From Pseudocolwellia sp048296855 (GTDB lineage: Bacteria > Pseudomonadota > Gammaproteobacteria > Enterobacterales > Alteromonadaceae): a stretch of DNA of 64,000 bases. Numbering within the stretch: position 1 is the first letter of the stretch; each line of letters begins with the position of its first letter. The position numbers and the translations under genes are program-made. Positions 36,049 through 44,583 of the stretch are shown here, piece by piece. Below the pieces are notes generated by a model that saw only the letters and a program-made list of their open reading frames with translations, made no database searches and was not told where the DNA came from. The stretch is from assembly GCA_048296855.1 (NCBI GenBank), contig CP182631.1. One strand, 5' to 3'.

Positions 36049-36822
36049 ATGAATGTAGAAAATAAAGTCGCTGTAGTGACTGGTGGAGCATCAGGTTTAG
36101 GTAGAGCCGTATTAGACGAATTAAATAAAGCGGGCATAAAAGTTGCGGTTCTTGATCTAAATAAAGAGCAGGGCGCACAACTTTGTACGGAATTTGGTAA
36201 CGATAATGTTATGTTTGTTTGTACTGATGTAACCAAGGAAGCGTCTGTTGAAAGTGCTTTTGAGTCTGTTATTGCTCAGTTTGGTCGTGTAGATATTTGT
36301 ATTAATTGTGCCGGTATTGCCCCTGCTAAAAAAGTACTCGATCGCGACAAAAAAGCGCAAGCGTTATTTGCTTTTAGTTTAGCCATTAATATTAATTTAA
36401 TTGGCAGTTTTAATGTAGCTCGAATTGCCGCTGAAAAAATGGCATTAAATGAACCTAATAACGACAACGAGCGTGGTGTTATTATTAATACCGCATCAGT
36501 TGCCGCTTATGATGGGCAAATGGGGCAAACCGCTTATGCGGCAAGTAAAGGTGGAATTGTAGCTTTAACTCTACCTATGGCGAGAGATTTAGCATCTTCA
36601 GGTATAAGAGTAAATACCATAGCTCCAGGGATTATGGGAACACCTATGTTATTAGCTATGCCTGAAAACGTACAAGAATCATTGGTTAATAATATTCAAT
36701 TTCCTAAACGTATGGGAGCTCCTAATGAGTTTGCTCGCCTTGCGTTACATATTATTGAAAATTCATACCTTAATGGTGAAACTATTCGCCTAGATGGCGC
36801 TATTAGAATGCCAGCAAGGTAA
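36049..36822 (+). CDS. SDR dehydrogenase, HSD10-like 3-hydroxy-2-methylbutyryl-CoA dehydrogenase
   Basis: The 257-residue short-chain dehydrogenase has the NAD motif VVTGGASGLG, INCAGIAPA, catalytic Y163 and K167 in YAASK, and the C-terminal half typical of HSD17B10 (NTIAPGIMGTPMLLAMPENV, FPKRMGAPNEFA). HSD10-type enzymes oxidise 2-methyl-3-hydroxybutyryl-CoA in isoleucine breakdown, fitting the operon. General 3-hydroxyacyl-CoA dehydrogenase activity is the alternative. It is the last gene of the operon; the enoyl-CoA hydratase and thiolase needed to complete the route are not in this window. AACGAGGA precedes the start. Confidence 0.9.
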   Translation: MNVENKVAVVTGGASGLGRAVLDELNKAGIKVAVLDLNKEQGAQLCTEFGNDNVMFVCTDVTKEASVESAFESVIAQFGRVDICINCAGIAPAKKVLDRDKKAQALFAFSLAININLIGSFNVARIAAEKMALNEPNNDNERGVIINTASVAAYDGQMGQTAYAASKGGIVALTLPMARDLASSGIRVNTIAPGIMGTPMLLAMPENVQESLVNNIQFPKRMGAPNEFARLALHIIENSYLNGETIRLDGAIRMPAR

Positions 36823-36954
36823 GTTACTTAAGTAAGTTTTTTACGGATATAGCAGAGAAACGTGTGATTTATGTTTTTCTGTTATTTTATTTGTTTAGTC
36901 GAAACGGCAGTTATCGCTTTTTATGCGGCAACATCTTTCCTCAAAAATAGCTAT

Positions 36955-37152
36955 TTAACCTGAGTTCGGTTTAATAAGTAGTTAACTCATTGAAAAATAA
37001 ATATTAAAATCTTGGTTTGCTTCTAGCTTGATATTTTTACTTAATTCAAGGCAAATTTATGCGTCAATAGCTGGTCTATTGCAAGTGAATTTAACGCCGA
37101 AGTTAGTAAAAATAGCGGCTAGAAGAATATTTATTAAGCCAAACTCAGGTTA
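36955..37152 (+). repeat. MITE-like element, family 1, copy B
   Basis: Left end TTAACCTGAGTTCGGTTTAA is mirrored by TTATTAAGCCAAACTCAGGT at the right (37131-37150). The whole 198 bases can fold back on itself: CTTCTAGC pairs with GCTAGAAG, TATTTTTACT with AGTAAAAATA, and CAATAG with CTATTG at the tip. It closely matches copy C (45681-45877, inverted) by eye over its full length. It fills the centre of the 430-base gap between the SDR gene and the 213-residue hypothetical gene. Confidence 0.85.
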
Positions 37153-37255
37153 TTTAACCTGAACACCCTTAAGTTTATTAGCTTTATTATTTTCTTTATT
37201 TTGGTTCGCTTTATGCAGGTAGCATCAGATAAATATCTAATGTAAAGGAACTACC

Positions 37256-37897
37256 ATGTCTGCTGCTATCACGTTAACAACTTCGCAAAATGTATTATCG
37301 CAACTTTCAGCATTATCACAAAAATCATCAAGCCAAGGTGTTGAAGAAACGTCGTCGTATACTAGTGCCCTTGAAAATGAATCTTCTACGAGTAACTCGA
37401 TAGATGAACTTAGGCGTTCCAGTAAAGTTACGAGTATAAATCCTGAAGAAGTTAGGCGTCTTTATAATCAAATTAAAGAGGAGACGAATACTGAATTAGA
37501 AACATTTAACACTACTGATAAAGCATTAGAACCATTTGATTATTTGAGTAACAATATTGATGGAATTATGGATTTTCCTATTGAAGTTAAAATTGAACGT
37601 GATGAAATTGAAATGGCTATTTTATATAACAGTTTAGGTATCAATTATCTGGATGTTAAGCGCATTGAAGTACGGGTGGAATTATTAGAAATTGCCAAGG
37701 AAGAAGTAAGGGAAAACGCCAACAACGGAAATATAACAAAAGATCAAGAGCAATCGTTAAATAAGACTATAAAAGGGCATATGGAGTCGTTACTTGAGCA
37801 AAAACAAAATATATTAGAAAGAAAGCACATTACTGAAAACGAAGATTTACTCTTTGAGCAGTTAAAACGTAGTTCTGCTGTTATGGTGAATGAATAG
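37256..37897 (+). CDS. Hypothetical protein, 213 residues, Ser-rich N-terminus and helical C-terminus
   Basis: I recognise no family. AAAGGA lies seven bases before ATG 37256, so it is likely translated. Residues 1-60 are rich in Ser, Thr and Gln (low complexity, probably disordered). Residues about 60-205 are highly charged with Glu, Lys and Asn and heptad-like hydrophobics, suggesting long helices or a coiled coil. There is no signal peptide, membrane segment or cysteine. Repeat elements of two different families lie immediately upstream (36955-37152) and downstream (from 37908), so the gene sits in a fast-evolving pocket. A structural or regulatory cytoplasmic protein is possible, but no function is claimed. 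Confidence 0.7.
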   Translation: MSAAITLTTSQNVLSQLSALSQKSSSQGVEETSSYTSALENESSTSNSIDELRRSSKVTSINPEEVRRLYNQIKEETNTELETFNTTDKALEPFDYLSNNIDGIMDFPIEVKIERDEIEMAILYNSLGINYLDVKRIEVRVELLEIAKEEVRENANNGNITKDQEQSLNKTIKGHMESLLEQKQNILERKHITENEDLLFEQLKRSSAVMVNE

Positions 37898-37907
37898 TAA
37901 TAGGATT

Positions 37908-38111
37908 GGGGCTGTTGAACTTTTATGTTTAAATTAAATGCTTGTTGATCGCGGCGCAAAAAGCATTTAAACGGATCTGTAGGTCAGCATCTATTCGCCA
38001 TTTCTACTACGTTATCGCCTATTAGAGTAGAATAACGACGAAGTATATGCTCGACCTTATATAAAAGGCTAATAAACTGCAGCAAAAATAATCAGCAAAG
38101 ATCAACAGACC
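37908..38111. repeat. Small repeat element with inverted ends, family 2 (204-bp copy)
   Basis: GGGGCTGTTGAACTTT at the left is mirrored by AAAGATCAACAGACC at the right (38097-38111). An inner hairpin pairs CTACGTTAT near 38007 with ATAACGACG near 38031. TTTCTACTACGTTAT also resembles the interior of the 11971 copy. It exactly fills the space between the hypothetical gene and the stop codon of the convergent LysR gene. Confidence 0.6.
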
Positions 38112-38999
38112 TTAGCTATTATTTGATAAATGTTCAACCAAGGTATCAATAAATTTTCTTTTAGCGGTACTTAAATGTTTTCTGCTAGGATAAACAACCG
38201 AAATAGGTAGGGGGGACGGCATAAATTTTGTGAGTAATTGAACAAGTTCTCCTTTCTCAATTTGATCTTGCACCATGAAGTTAGGTATATAAGAAATACC
38301 TAAGCCTGCTGTAGCAAACCTTTGCAGCATAATGTCGTTATTTGCTTCTAAATTCCCTTTAACTTTGACTAAGAAATTTTTATTTTCGTCTACAAAATTC
38401 CACTTAAATGGGGTTTTCATTATGGTATTAATAATACAGTTGTGATGTATTAAATCTTTAGGGTGATTAGGCGTTCCGTGCTTTTTTAGATAATTAGGAC
38501 TTGCTACTACAATGAGTGGAAAAAGATGGATTTGACGCGATATCATATTCGAATCTTCTAATTTACCTACCCTTAGAGCTAAATCATAGCCTTCTTCTAC
38601 AAGGTTAACTTCTCGGTTTACGAAATTTAATGATAAGGAAACATTGGGATATTTTTGAGAGTATTCGTTCAGCGCATTTTGCAGTATGTTTTCGCCTAAT
38701 ACTGGAGGTGCGGTAAAGTGAATATGATCTTTGATTATTTTTTCGTCTGTGGTTAAAGAAATCAGCTCACCTACGTTTTGTGTAATAACATCCATTTTTT
38801 GCAGGTAGCGCCTTCCATCATTGGTTAAGCTAATTGAACGTGTGGTTCTATGCAATAATCGTATGTTGAGTTGCTTCTCTAATTCGTTGATTTGCCTACT
38901 GACGGCTGAAGGGACTAGGTTTAAATGATTGGCTGCTTTACTGAAACTTTTGTGTTTACACACTTCCTGAAAAACTGTTATTGATTTAAATAAGTCCAT
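38112..38999 (-). CDS. LysR-family transcriptional regulator
   Basis: The 295-residue protein has an N-terminal winged helix-turn-helix (FQEVCKHKSFSKAANHLNLV, then SRQINELEKQLNIRLLHRTT) and a type-2 periplasmic-binding effector domain (LALRVGKLEDSNMI, VASPNYLKKHGTPNHPKDL, GLGISYIPNFMV). It belongs to the CrgA/DsdC-like LysR group common beside efflux pumps. It is divergent from the Bcr/CflA-type MFS gene at 39146, and the 146-base spacer holds a LysR-type dyad. It probably controls that transporter. Its stop codon adjoins the family 2 repeat. Confidence 0.92.
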   Translation of the reverse strand: MDLFKSITVFQEVCKHKSFSKAANHLNLVPSAVSRQINELEKQLNIRLLHRTTRSISLTNDGRRYLQKMDVITQNVGELISLTTDEKIIKDHIHFTAPPVLGENILQNALNEYSQKYPNVSLSLNFVNREVNLVEEGYDLALRVGKLEDSNMISRQIHLFPLIVVASPNYLKKHGTPNHPKDLIHHNCIINTIMKTPFKWNFVDENKNFLVKVKGNLEANNDIMLQRFATAGLGISYIPNFMVQDQIEKGELVQLLTKFMPSPLPISVVYPSRKHLSTAKRKFIDTLVEHLSNNS

Positions 39000-39041
39000 T
39001 GTTGATTTATTCTGAAGAGTGAATTCATTTTTAGATTATTT

Positions 39042-39056
39042 ATCACTTAATGTGAT
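39042..39056. promoter_or_regulatory. Candidate LysR operator in the LysR/MFS spacer
   Basis: ATCAC-TTAAT-GTGAT is a 15-base interrupted dyad, 40 bases upstream of the LysR start and 90 upstream of the MFS start. LysR-type sites are often such AT-rich dyads; the assignment rests on position. Confidence 0.4.
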
Positions 39057-39145
39057 TTGTCTATTATTACCTTTCTTATATTTATACCCGTTTTCTATCT
39101 ACAGTATCCACTGTGTATTTTTAGATCTTTATTCTCGAGGTTTAC

Positions 39146-40369
39146 TTGCTTAAAAACTTTCAAAAACACACATTACCTTTTAAAGAATTTATTGGTTTAA
39201 TGGCATTGATGATGTCGCTAGTCGCAATATCTATTGACTCAATTTTACCTGCACTTGAATCTGTAGGTAATGCAATGGGTAATACCAACTCTAACGATAA
39301 TCAGTTGATGATTGCTTTTCTTTTTATAGGCTTAGCTTTTGGTCAATTTTTATTTGGTCCGTTATCTGATTCAATAGGACGACGTAAGAGTATGTTGATA
39401 GGTTATTCTATTTTCTTTCTAGGCAGCTTATTAGCAATTATTTCTAACGATTATCACACTATGTTGTTCAGCCGTTTGTTACAAGGTTTTGGTGTTGCGG
39501 CTCCAAGAGTATTATCAACGGCGATAGTAAGAGATTTATATAATGGAAGATTAATGGCTAAGGTTATGTCTTTTATTATGATGATATTTATATTGGTACC
39601 TATGCTGGCACCTATTATTGGTCAGGCAATATTAATGGTATTTAATTGGCAAGCCATTTTTATTTTTACAGGGCTTGTTGGCCTTGTGTCTTTGCTTTGG
39701 TATTTATTAAGGCAGGGAGAAACCTTAAGCACTGATAATAGAACCGACTTTACTTGGGTAAGAGTAAAACAGTCGGCATATACCGTTTTTACAAATCGTA
39801 AGGTTATAGGCTATGTTGTTGCTTCTGGTTTTATGTCAGGGCCTTTTGTGTTTTTTCTGAGTTCTTCACAACAATTATTACAAATTACCTATCAGTTAGA
39901 GACCTACTTTTCTTTATATTTTGCGGGTATATCTTTTGTTTTAGGCATTGCTTCGTTTGTAAATGGTAAATATGTTATTAAGCATGGCATGTTAAAAATA
40001 GCATCTATGTCATTAATTTTGTTGGTAGTTTCATCTTCTTTATTTTTTGTTACCTCTTTATTTTTTAATGGCTTACCTCCTTTGTGGGTAACAACGGTTT
40101 ATTTATTAGCATTGTTTTTTTGTTTAGGTTTGGTGTTTGGTAATTTAACCGCATTAGCTATGGAGCCTTTAGGAAGAATGGCTGGAATGGGGGCTGCTAT
40201 TGTTGGTTCTGTATCTACTCTTATGTCGGTAGTGCTTGCTGTAATTATTGGTCGTTTGTTTGATGGCACTACATACGCTTTAACTCTAAGTTTTTTAGCT
40301 TCATCAGTTATTGTTTTATTGTTATTTAAGTGGATTAATACAGCAGAACAGAAACAAATGGAAGGCTGA
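39146..40369 (+). CDS. Bcr/CflA-type MFS drug efflux transporter
   Basis: The 407-residue protein has about 12 membrane helices and the MFS motif A GPLSDSIGRRKS in the first cytoplasmic loop, with FSRLLQGFGVAAPRVLSTAIVRD typical of the 12-helix drug:proton antiporters of the Bcr/CflA group. The start is a TTG at 39146 with CGAGG five bases upstream; the next Met is inside the first helix. It exports small toxic compounds from the cytosol. It is divergent from the LysR gene, which probably regulates it. No drug can be inferred. Confidence 0.87.
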   Translation: MLKNFQKHTLPFKEFIGLMALMMSLVAISIDSILPALESVGNAMGNTNSNDNQLMIAFLFIGLAFGQFLFGPLSDSIGRRKSMLIGYSIFFLGSLLAIISNDYHTMLFSRLLQGFGVAAPRVLSTAIVRDLYNGRLMAKVMSFIMMIFILVPMLAPIIGQAILMVFNWQAIFIFTGLVGLVSLLWYLLRQGETLSTDNRTDFTWVRVKQSAYTVFTNRKVIGYVVASGFMSGPFVFFLSSSQQLLQITYQLETYFSLYFAGISFVLGIASFVNGKYVIKHGMLKIASMSLILLVVSSSLFFVTSLFFNGLPPLWVTTVYLLALFFCLGLVFGNLTALAMEPLGRMAGMGAAIVGSVSTLMSVVLAVIIGRLFDGTTYALTLSFLASSVIVLLLFKWINTAEQKQMEG

Positions 40370-40564
40370 TTTATTATCGTAATTGATAATTTTTTGATAT
40401 TTTTAATTATTACTTATCTCTGTGAAATTCAATAAAGTTAATCTCAAACTTATTTTTATATTTAAATGTTTATTGTTAAATATAACGTGTTTTTTGTTGA
40501 GTGAATAAGGCTTATGATTTACCTTATCTATTATTAAACCTTTTAATTTTATGAGAACTTAATA

Positions 40565-41545
40565 ATGAAAAACATAAATTCAAATCTTACCCCTCTTGCA
40601 TTTGCGTTACTTATACCACTTGGAATTTCTGCATGTGGTAGTAGCAGCCAACCTGAAACAACAGCGGACTTAAAGCCAGTAGAAGAAACACTACCTGAAA
40701 ACAAGCTTATTGTTATTGATGTAAATACAGCTAACGCAGAACTCCCAACCTTTACTTCATTTGATAACAACACTCCAGAGAATAAAGAGTGGAAAAAAGT
40801 TGAAAATATGTCAGATGAATTTGATACTTGGAATGAGAATAAGTGGACTAAGACTCGTTGGAATTATGGTAATACGCCGGTATTTATGCGTGACGAAAAT
40901 TCTGGTGTAAGTGATGGCAACCTATGGATTAAAGCGACTTTAGACGAAACCAATAAAGATCAATGGTTTGAAACGTCTCGTGTTCGTTCGTTGGCAAAAA
41001 TGAAGTTTCCTCTTTATACAGAGGCAAGGATCAAAACAGCTAATATTTCAGCTTATAATACTTTTTGGTTAAACAACGGAGATAGTAATAACCGTGATGA
41101 AATAGATATCATCGAAAATAATCCCAAGCCATCTCTTATGGGAGCAAAATACGATAATTATCCTTACGAAATGCACTCTCAGTATTTTGTTGTTAAGAAT
41201 GGTGTAACAGAGCGTGGTGGTGATGATAATCCATCAGATAATCGCAAATTATCTGATGGTAATACGTTAAAAGGTGTTGCTTGGAATGACGCATACCATG
41301 TTTATGGCGCTTGGTGGAAAGACGAGCATACGGTTCAATTTTATTTAAATGGTGAAGCAGTAAACTTTGTTACCTCTACACAAGAATTTACGTTAGAGCA
41401 GCACATTATTTTTGACTTGTGGACACAAGACTCTGCATGGGTTGGTGGATTACCTGAAAAAAATGAATTATTAGATGATAAAAACAATACCATGAAGATT
41501 GATTGGGTAAGAACATGGGAGCTTGTTGATAAACCTATAAACTAA
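40565..41545 (+). CDS. Glycoside hydrolase family 16 lipoprotein (agarase/porphyranase type)
   Basis: The 326-residue protein has a lipoprotein signal ending ISAC (Cys about residue 20), then an acidic linker and a GH16 jelly-roll. The catalytic motif is E179-I-D181-I-I-E184, the ExDxxE form with an extra residue, seen in agarases, porphyranases and carrageenases rather than in laminarinases with ExDxE. FWLNNGDSNNRDEIDIIEN and DYHVYGAWW-like segments (here AYHVYGAWWKD) support the family. It should cut red-algal galactans endo-wise, on the cell surface. It converges with a GH86 gene on the other strand. Among GH16 subfamilies the exact substrate is uncertain. Confidence 0.88.
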   Translation: MKNINSNLTPLAFALLIPLGISACGSSSQPETTADLKPVEETLPENKLIVIDVNTANAELPTFTSFDNNTPENKEWKKVENMSDEFDTWNENKWTKTRWNYGNTPVFMRDENSGVSDGNLWIKATLDETNKDQWFETSRVRSLAKMKFPLYTEARIKTANISAYNTFWLNNGDSNNRDEIDIIENNPKPSLMGAKYDNYPYEMHSQYFVVKNGVTERGGDDNPSDNRKLSDGNTLKGVAWNDAYHVYGAWWKDEHTVQFYLNGEAVNFVTSTQEFTLEQHIIFDLWTQDSAWVGGLPEKNELLDDKNNTMKIDWVRTWELVDKPIN

Positions 41546-41560
41546 TGTTCATATGGAAAA

Positions 41561-41598
41561 AAAATAAGCCGAGACATTTTAATGTCTCGGCTTATTTT
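41561..41598. terminator. Bidirectional terminator between the GH16 and GH86 genes
   Basis: A perfect 17-base stem (AAAATAAGCCGAGACAT / reverse complement) with loop TTTA has A-runs on the left and T-runs on the right, so it serves both convergent genes. Confidence 0.92.
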
Positions 41599-41616
41599 AT
41601 ATCTTAGATTAAACGT

Positions 41617-44055
41617 TTATTTAGTACGTGTTAGTGCTTGGCTTGAATTAAATACCTGTAACGCTGTAGTACTAACAAAACCACCTGAATCAGGGAATTG
41701 AATGGTAACCGTGTTGTCTTCTTGCAAAGCAGTAAGGGCTACGGGAATTTCAATCACACCAAAGTAATTATCTCGACCAGGATTTACGTCACCTGTTTCT
41801 TGATCATAACCTCTAAAATCAACAGGAACAGTAACTTCTGTAGTATTTACCATAACTGTAGGTGTTAGTGACTTACCATGGTCACGTCCAATACCTAAAC
41901 GTAATATTGCTTCACCATTTGAACCAACAACAACATCATTGATATCAAAGGTAATGGCGGTATTAGCCGTGATAGCTTGTTTAAAATCACTTGAATAATA
42001 TTTAGTTTCTTCGCTCGTTTGGTCAATGGTAATATCTGTGTTGTAAGTGACTTTAATGATCATGGTACCTTCACCATCAAGTGTTACCGAATCAGGTAAA
42101 CTACTTGGGTTGCTTTCTTCAAGTGAAGATGTCCAGTTGTCGGTTTTTAAATGTTTAATATTTACAGCGCTGATATTAGCGGTATCGATACCAAAGGCGT
42201 TTAAGTTAACGTCAGCTTCATCAAACTCTAAGTTGTTTAAAATTATATAAGCATCATCACCGTCAACATAAGCATCGACTTGAATATCTAAATCAGAAGA
42301 CCAAGTATCAACTCGAGTACCATTAACTTCTGCCCATAGGTTATAAAATAATTCTATATCAGAATAAACCCATTCAGTTTCAGTAGTAACGCCAGTACGT
42401 TCAAACTTTTGTACCATTAAACGAGGACCGTAAGGAATTGAAACACCATTTTGTGTTGTTCTACCCCATTCAGCTTTTACCACAATAAATGGAATAGTTT
42501 TCGCTATCACATCAGGGCGTTCTAAAAAGCTCATTAGCATTTTATTGGTGGCACGCATAACTAAGGTGTCTTTTTTCGGCGTCCAACCAAGGCTTCTTTC
42601 ACAATGACTTGCTGCGCCATATTCTGAAATAACATAAGGTTTCATTTCACCAATGGCAATATGGCTATAGTTTTCCATCATATCCATAGTCGCTTCCATA
42701 TTACTGCCAGAGCGATATTTTTCGGTATTGCCCAGACAAGGGAAGTCATATAAATGGATTGAATAAAAGTCCATTTCAGCGCCAGAGGTGTCGATGAATA
42801 ATTTATCTCGGTCTTCCCAACGTTGGAAGTTGTCTTTATCAAAATCAGGGAAAGCGACTGTGTAACCACCTACTTGAATGTCATCATTTTCAGCAACTTT
42901 ACGAACTTCAGCTTTGATGGTGTTATGAAATTTAAATGCTTCTAATGGTGTTACATAATTAGCATCACTTGGGTTGCGAACGGTTGTTAAGTCATAAAGT
43001 GGCTCATTCATAACCTCAAAATATTTAGGTTTGGTTTCCCAAGCATCAGTATCATTATTTTTGAAAAATTTTGATAAATATTGAGATATAAAGTGGCCTG
43101 TTGCTGTACCTAATGGCTCTGCTTCAGTATTTGTTTGAGAAAACGACCATGTGTTACCACTTAATGCATTAATTATAGTGCCTTCTGGCCAGTAAGGGTG
43201 TTGTTGAGCACCTTGGATCATATCAAGCGCACGTGCTTTAATTTGTGGAAGTCGTGCATCAGCATGTTTTTTAGCTGTAGAGTTGGCATAAGTCCAACGA
43301 AAGTTTCCGCCGGCTGTCGTTGCGCTTGCCTCATCAACAAATCCTGTTTTTGCAGGGTCTTCTTCAACATTACGTAATGCCCAGCTGATAGAGCCTGTTA
43401 CACGCCCAAAATAAACATCATTATTGGTAACAAAGTTAACCATTAAATCGGGGTCTTCATTAGGTGCATTTCTTGTTTGTCCATCGTTTTCTCCCCAATC
43501 GTTTTCTGAGGGGGATGAATGTATGGTTATAAATTTTTGACGGTCAAAAGTTTCGATTCCACCCACGCTGTGCTTAGTGTCAAAATTAATATCAACTTGA
43601 ATACCTGATGGAGGGATAACAACTACGGCTTCTGCAGTGGTTATAGAGAAAGTGTCAGACACGCCGCCAATCGTTAATACGGCATCTACTGTGGTAGCAG
43701 AGGTTGCTGAACTTAATGCCTTAACTTTTACTTTTTGGTTGTTACTAACTGTACCAGCAGCAGATGTATATGCTCCACCATTAATAGAATATTCACCGCC
43801 AGTAATAGAAATGGCAGTGTTGCTGTTAATACCAGAAACAGTTATTTCGTTTGAAATAACTTCAATGCTGTTTGCAAGGTTGGTTTGGTCGACAAAGCTA
43901 TAATTGTTTGGCGTTGTATCTACTGCCGGAGGTGTTTCAACAGGTGGCTTTGTAGTTGTATCACCACTACCACCACCACAACTGGCTAGAGCCATTGTAA
44001 ATAAAGCTGCTTGGGTACAATGTACCAGATGTTTTTTCTTTATGTTTAAAATCAT
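41617..44055 (-). CDS. Glycoside hydrolase family 86 lipoprotein (beta-agarase/beta-porphyranase)
   Basis: The 812-residue protein begins with a lipoprotein signal ending LASC followed by a Gly/Ser/Thr/Pro linker. Residues about 50-145 form an Ig/cadherin-like module. The catalytic part starts at VDINFDTKHSVGGIETFDRQ and is a clan GH-A type barrel with probable acid/base E351 in VMNEP and nucleophile E478 in ISEYGA. A C-terminal beta-sandwich region follows (about 600-812). This order and the VGGIETFDRQKFI start match GH86 enzymes, which hydrolyse agarose or porphyran. It is convergent with the GH16 gene, a plausible partner in galactan attack. Confidence 0.87.
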   Translation of the reverse strand: MILNIKKKHLVHCTQAALFTMALASCGGGSGDTTTKPPVETPPAVDTTPNNYSFVDQTNLANSIEVISNEITVSGINSNTAISITGGEYSINGGAYTSAAGTVSNNQKVKVKALSSATSATTVDAVLTIGGVSDTFSITTAEAVVVIPPSGIQVDINFDTKHSVGGIETFDRQKFITIHSSPSENDWGENDGQTRNAPNEDPDLMVNFVTNNDVYFGRVTGSISWALRNVEEDPAKTGFVDEASATTAGGNFRWTYANSTAKKHADARLPQIKARALDMIQGAQQHPYWPEGTIINALSGNTWSFSQTNTEAEPLGTATGHFISQYLSKFFKNNDTDAWETKPKYFEVMNEPLYDLTTVRNPSDANYVTPLEAFKFHNTIKAEVRKVAENDDIQVGGYTVAFPDFDKDNFQRWEDRDKLFIDTSGAEMDFYSIHLYDFPCLGNTEKYRSGSNMEATMDMMENYSHIAIGEMKPYVISEYGAASHCERSLGWTPKKDTLVMRATNKMLMSFLERPDVIAKTIPFIVVKAEWGRTTQNGVSIPYGPRLMVQKFERTGVTTETEWVYSDIELFYNLWAEVNGTRVDTWSSDLDIQVDAYVDGDDAYIILNNLEFDEADVNLNAFGIDTANISAVNIKHLKTDNWTSSLEESNPSSLPDSVTLDGEGTMIIKVTYNTDITIDQTSEETKYYSSDFKQAITANTAITFDINDVVVGSNGEAILRLGIGRDHGKSLTPTVMVNTTEVTVPVDFRGYDQETGDVNPGRDNYFGVIEIPVALTALQEDNTVTIQFPDSGGFVSTTALQVFNSSQALTRTK

Positions 44056-44520
44056 AGTATCTTCTTACAGTTAGTTGTTCTTATTTTTAATACGTTATGT
44101 GGCGTAATTATTTTTAATTTAATTAATTTGAATATTGTTAACTATTTATTGTTTACGTTGTTTGCCTGCTTTAGATTAGCATAATTGTGTATTAAAGGTA
44201 GGTTAGAAGGGCAGAGAGAGCTGTAAATATTTATAATGTTTTGTTTTTCAATATAATTAAATGTTGACTACTTGGTATGCTTCTATAGTTTTGTTAGGTG
44301 TCGGTTAAATTAATATATTTTTCATACTAAGAAACCAATAGAAACAAGGATTTATCTTTGTTAAATAAAGGTGCTAAGTTGATTTAATTATGTGTAATGC
44401 TTGTTGTTCGCAAAAACATTTTTATTGATTAATGGCTGGATATTCGCTGTAAAAATACGTTTTTTTATTTCCGATAAAAACCAAGTGCATGCATCCATGC
44501 AGGCAACGAGGTTAGGTGAT
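44056..44520. other. Upstream region of the GH86 gene, no gene seen
   Basis: This AT-rich stretch has no ORF with a ribosome site. GTGCATGCATCCATGCAGGC (44488-44507) and the following ACGAGGTTAGG echo the core of repeat family 3. The GH86 promoter should lie in 44056-44300, but no box is distinct enough to name. Confidence 0.4.
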
Positions 44521-44567
44521 TAAATAGCAATATTAGGCATAATTGCTTATCCAGAATTCGGGTTAAC
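44521..44567. repeat. 47-bp repeat shared with 56795-56841
   Basis: TAAATAGCAATATTAGGCAT followed by AATTGCTTATCCAGAATTC and GGGTTAACC has a diverged match at 56795-56841. Its end resembles the ends of repeat family 1 in reverse. It lies just after the PhoD-like gene stop. Confidence 0.4.
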
Positions 44568-44583
44568 CTACTAAAGGCTATGT

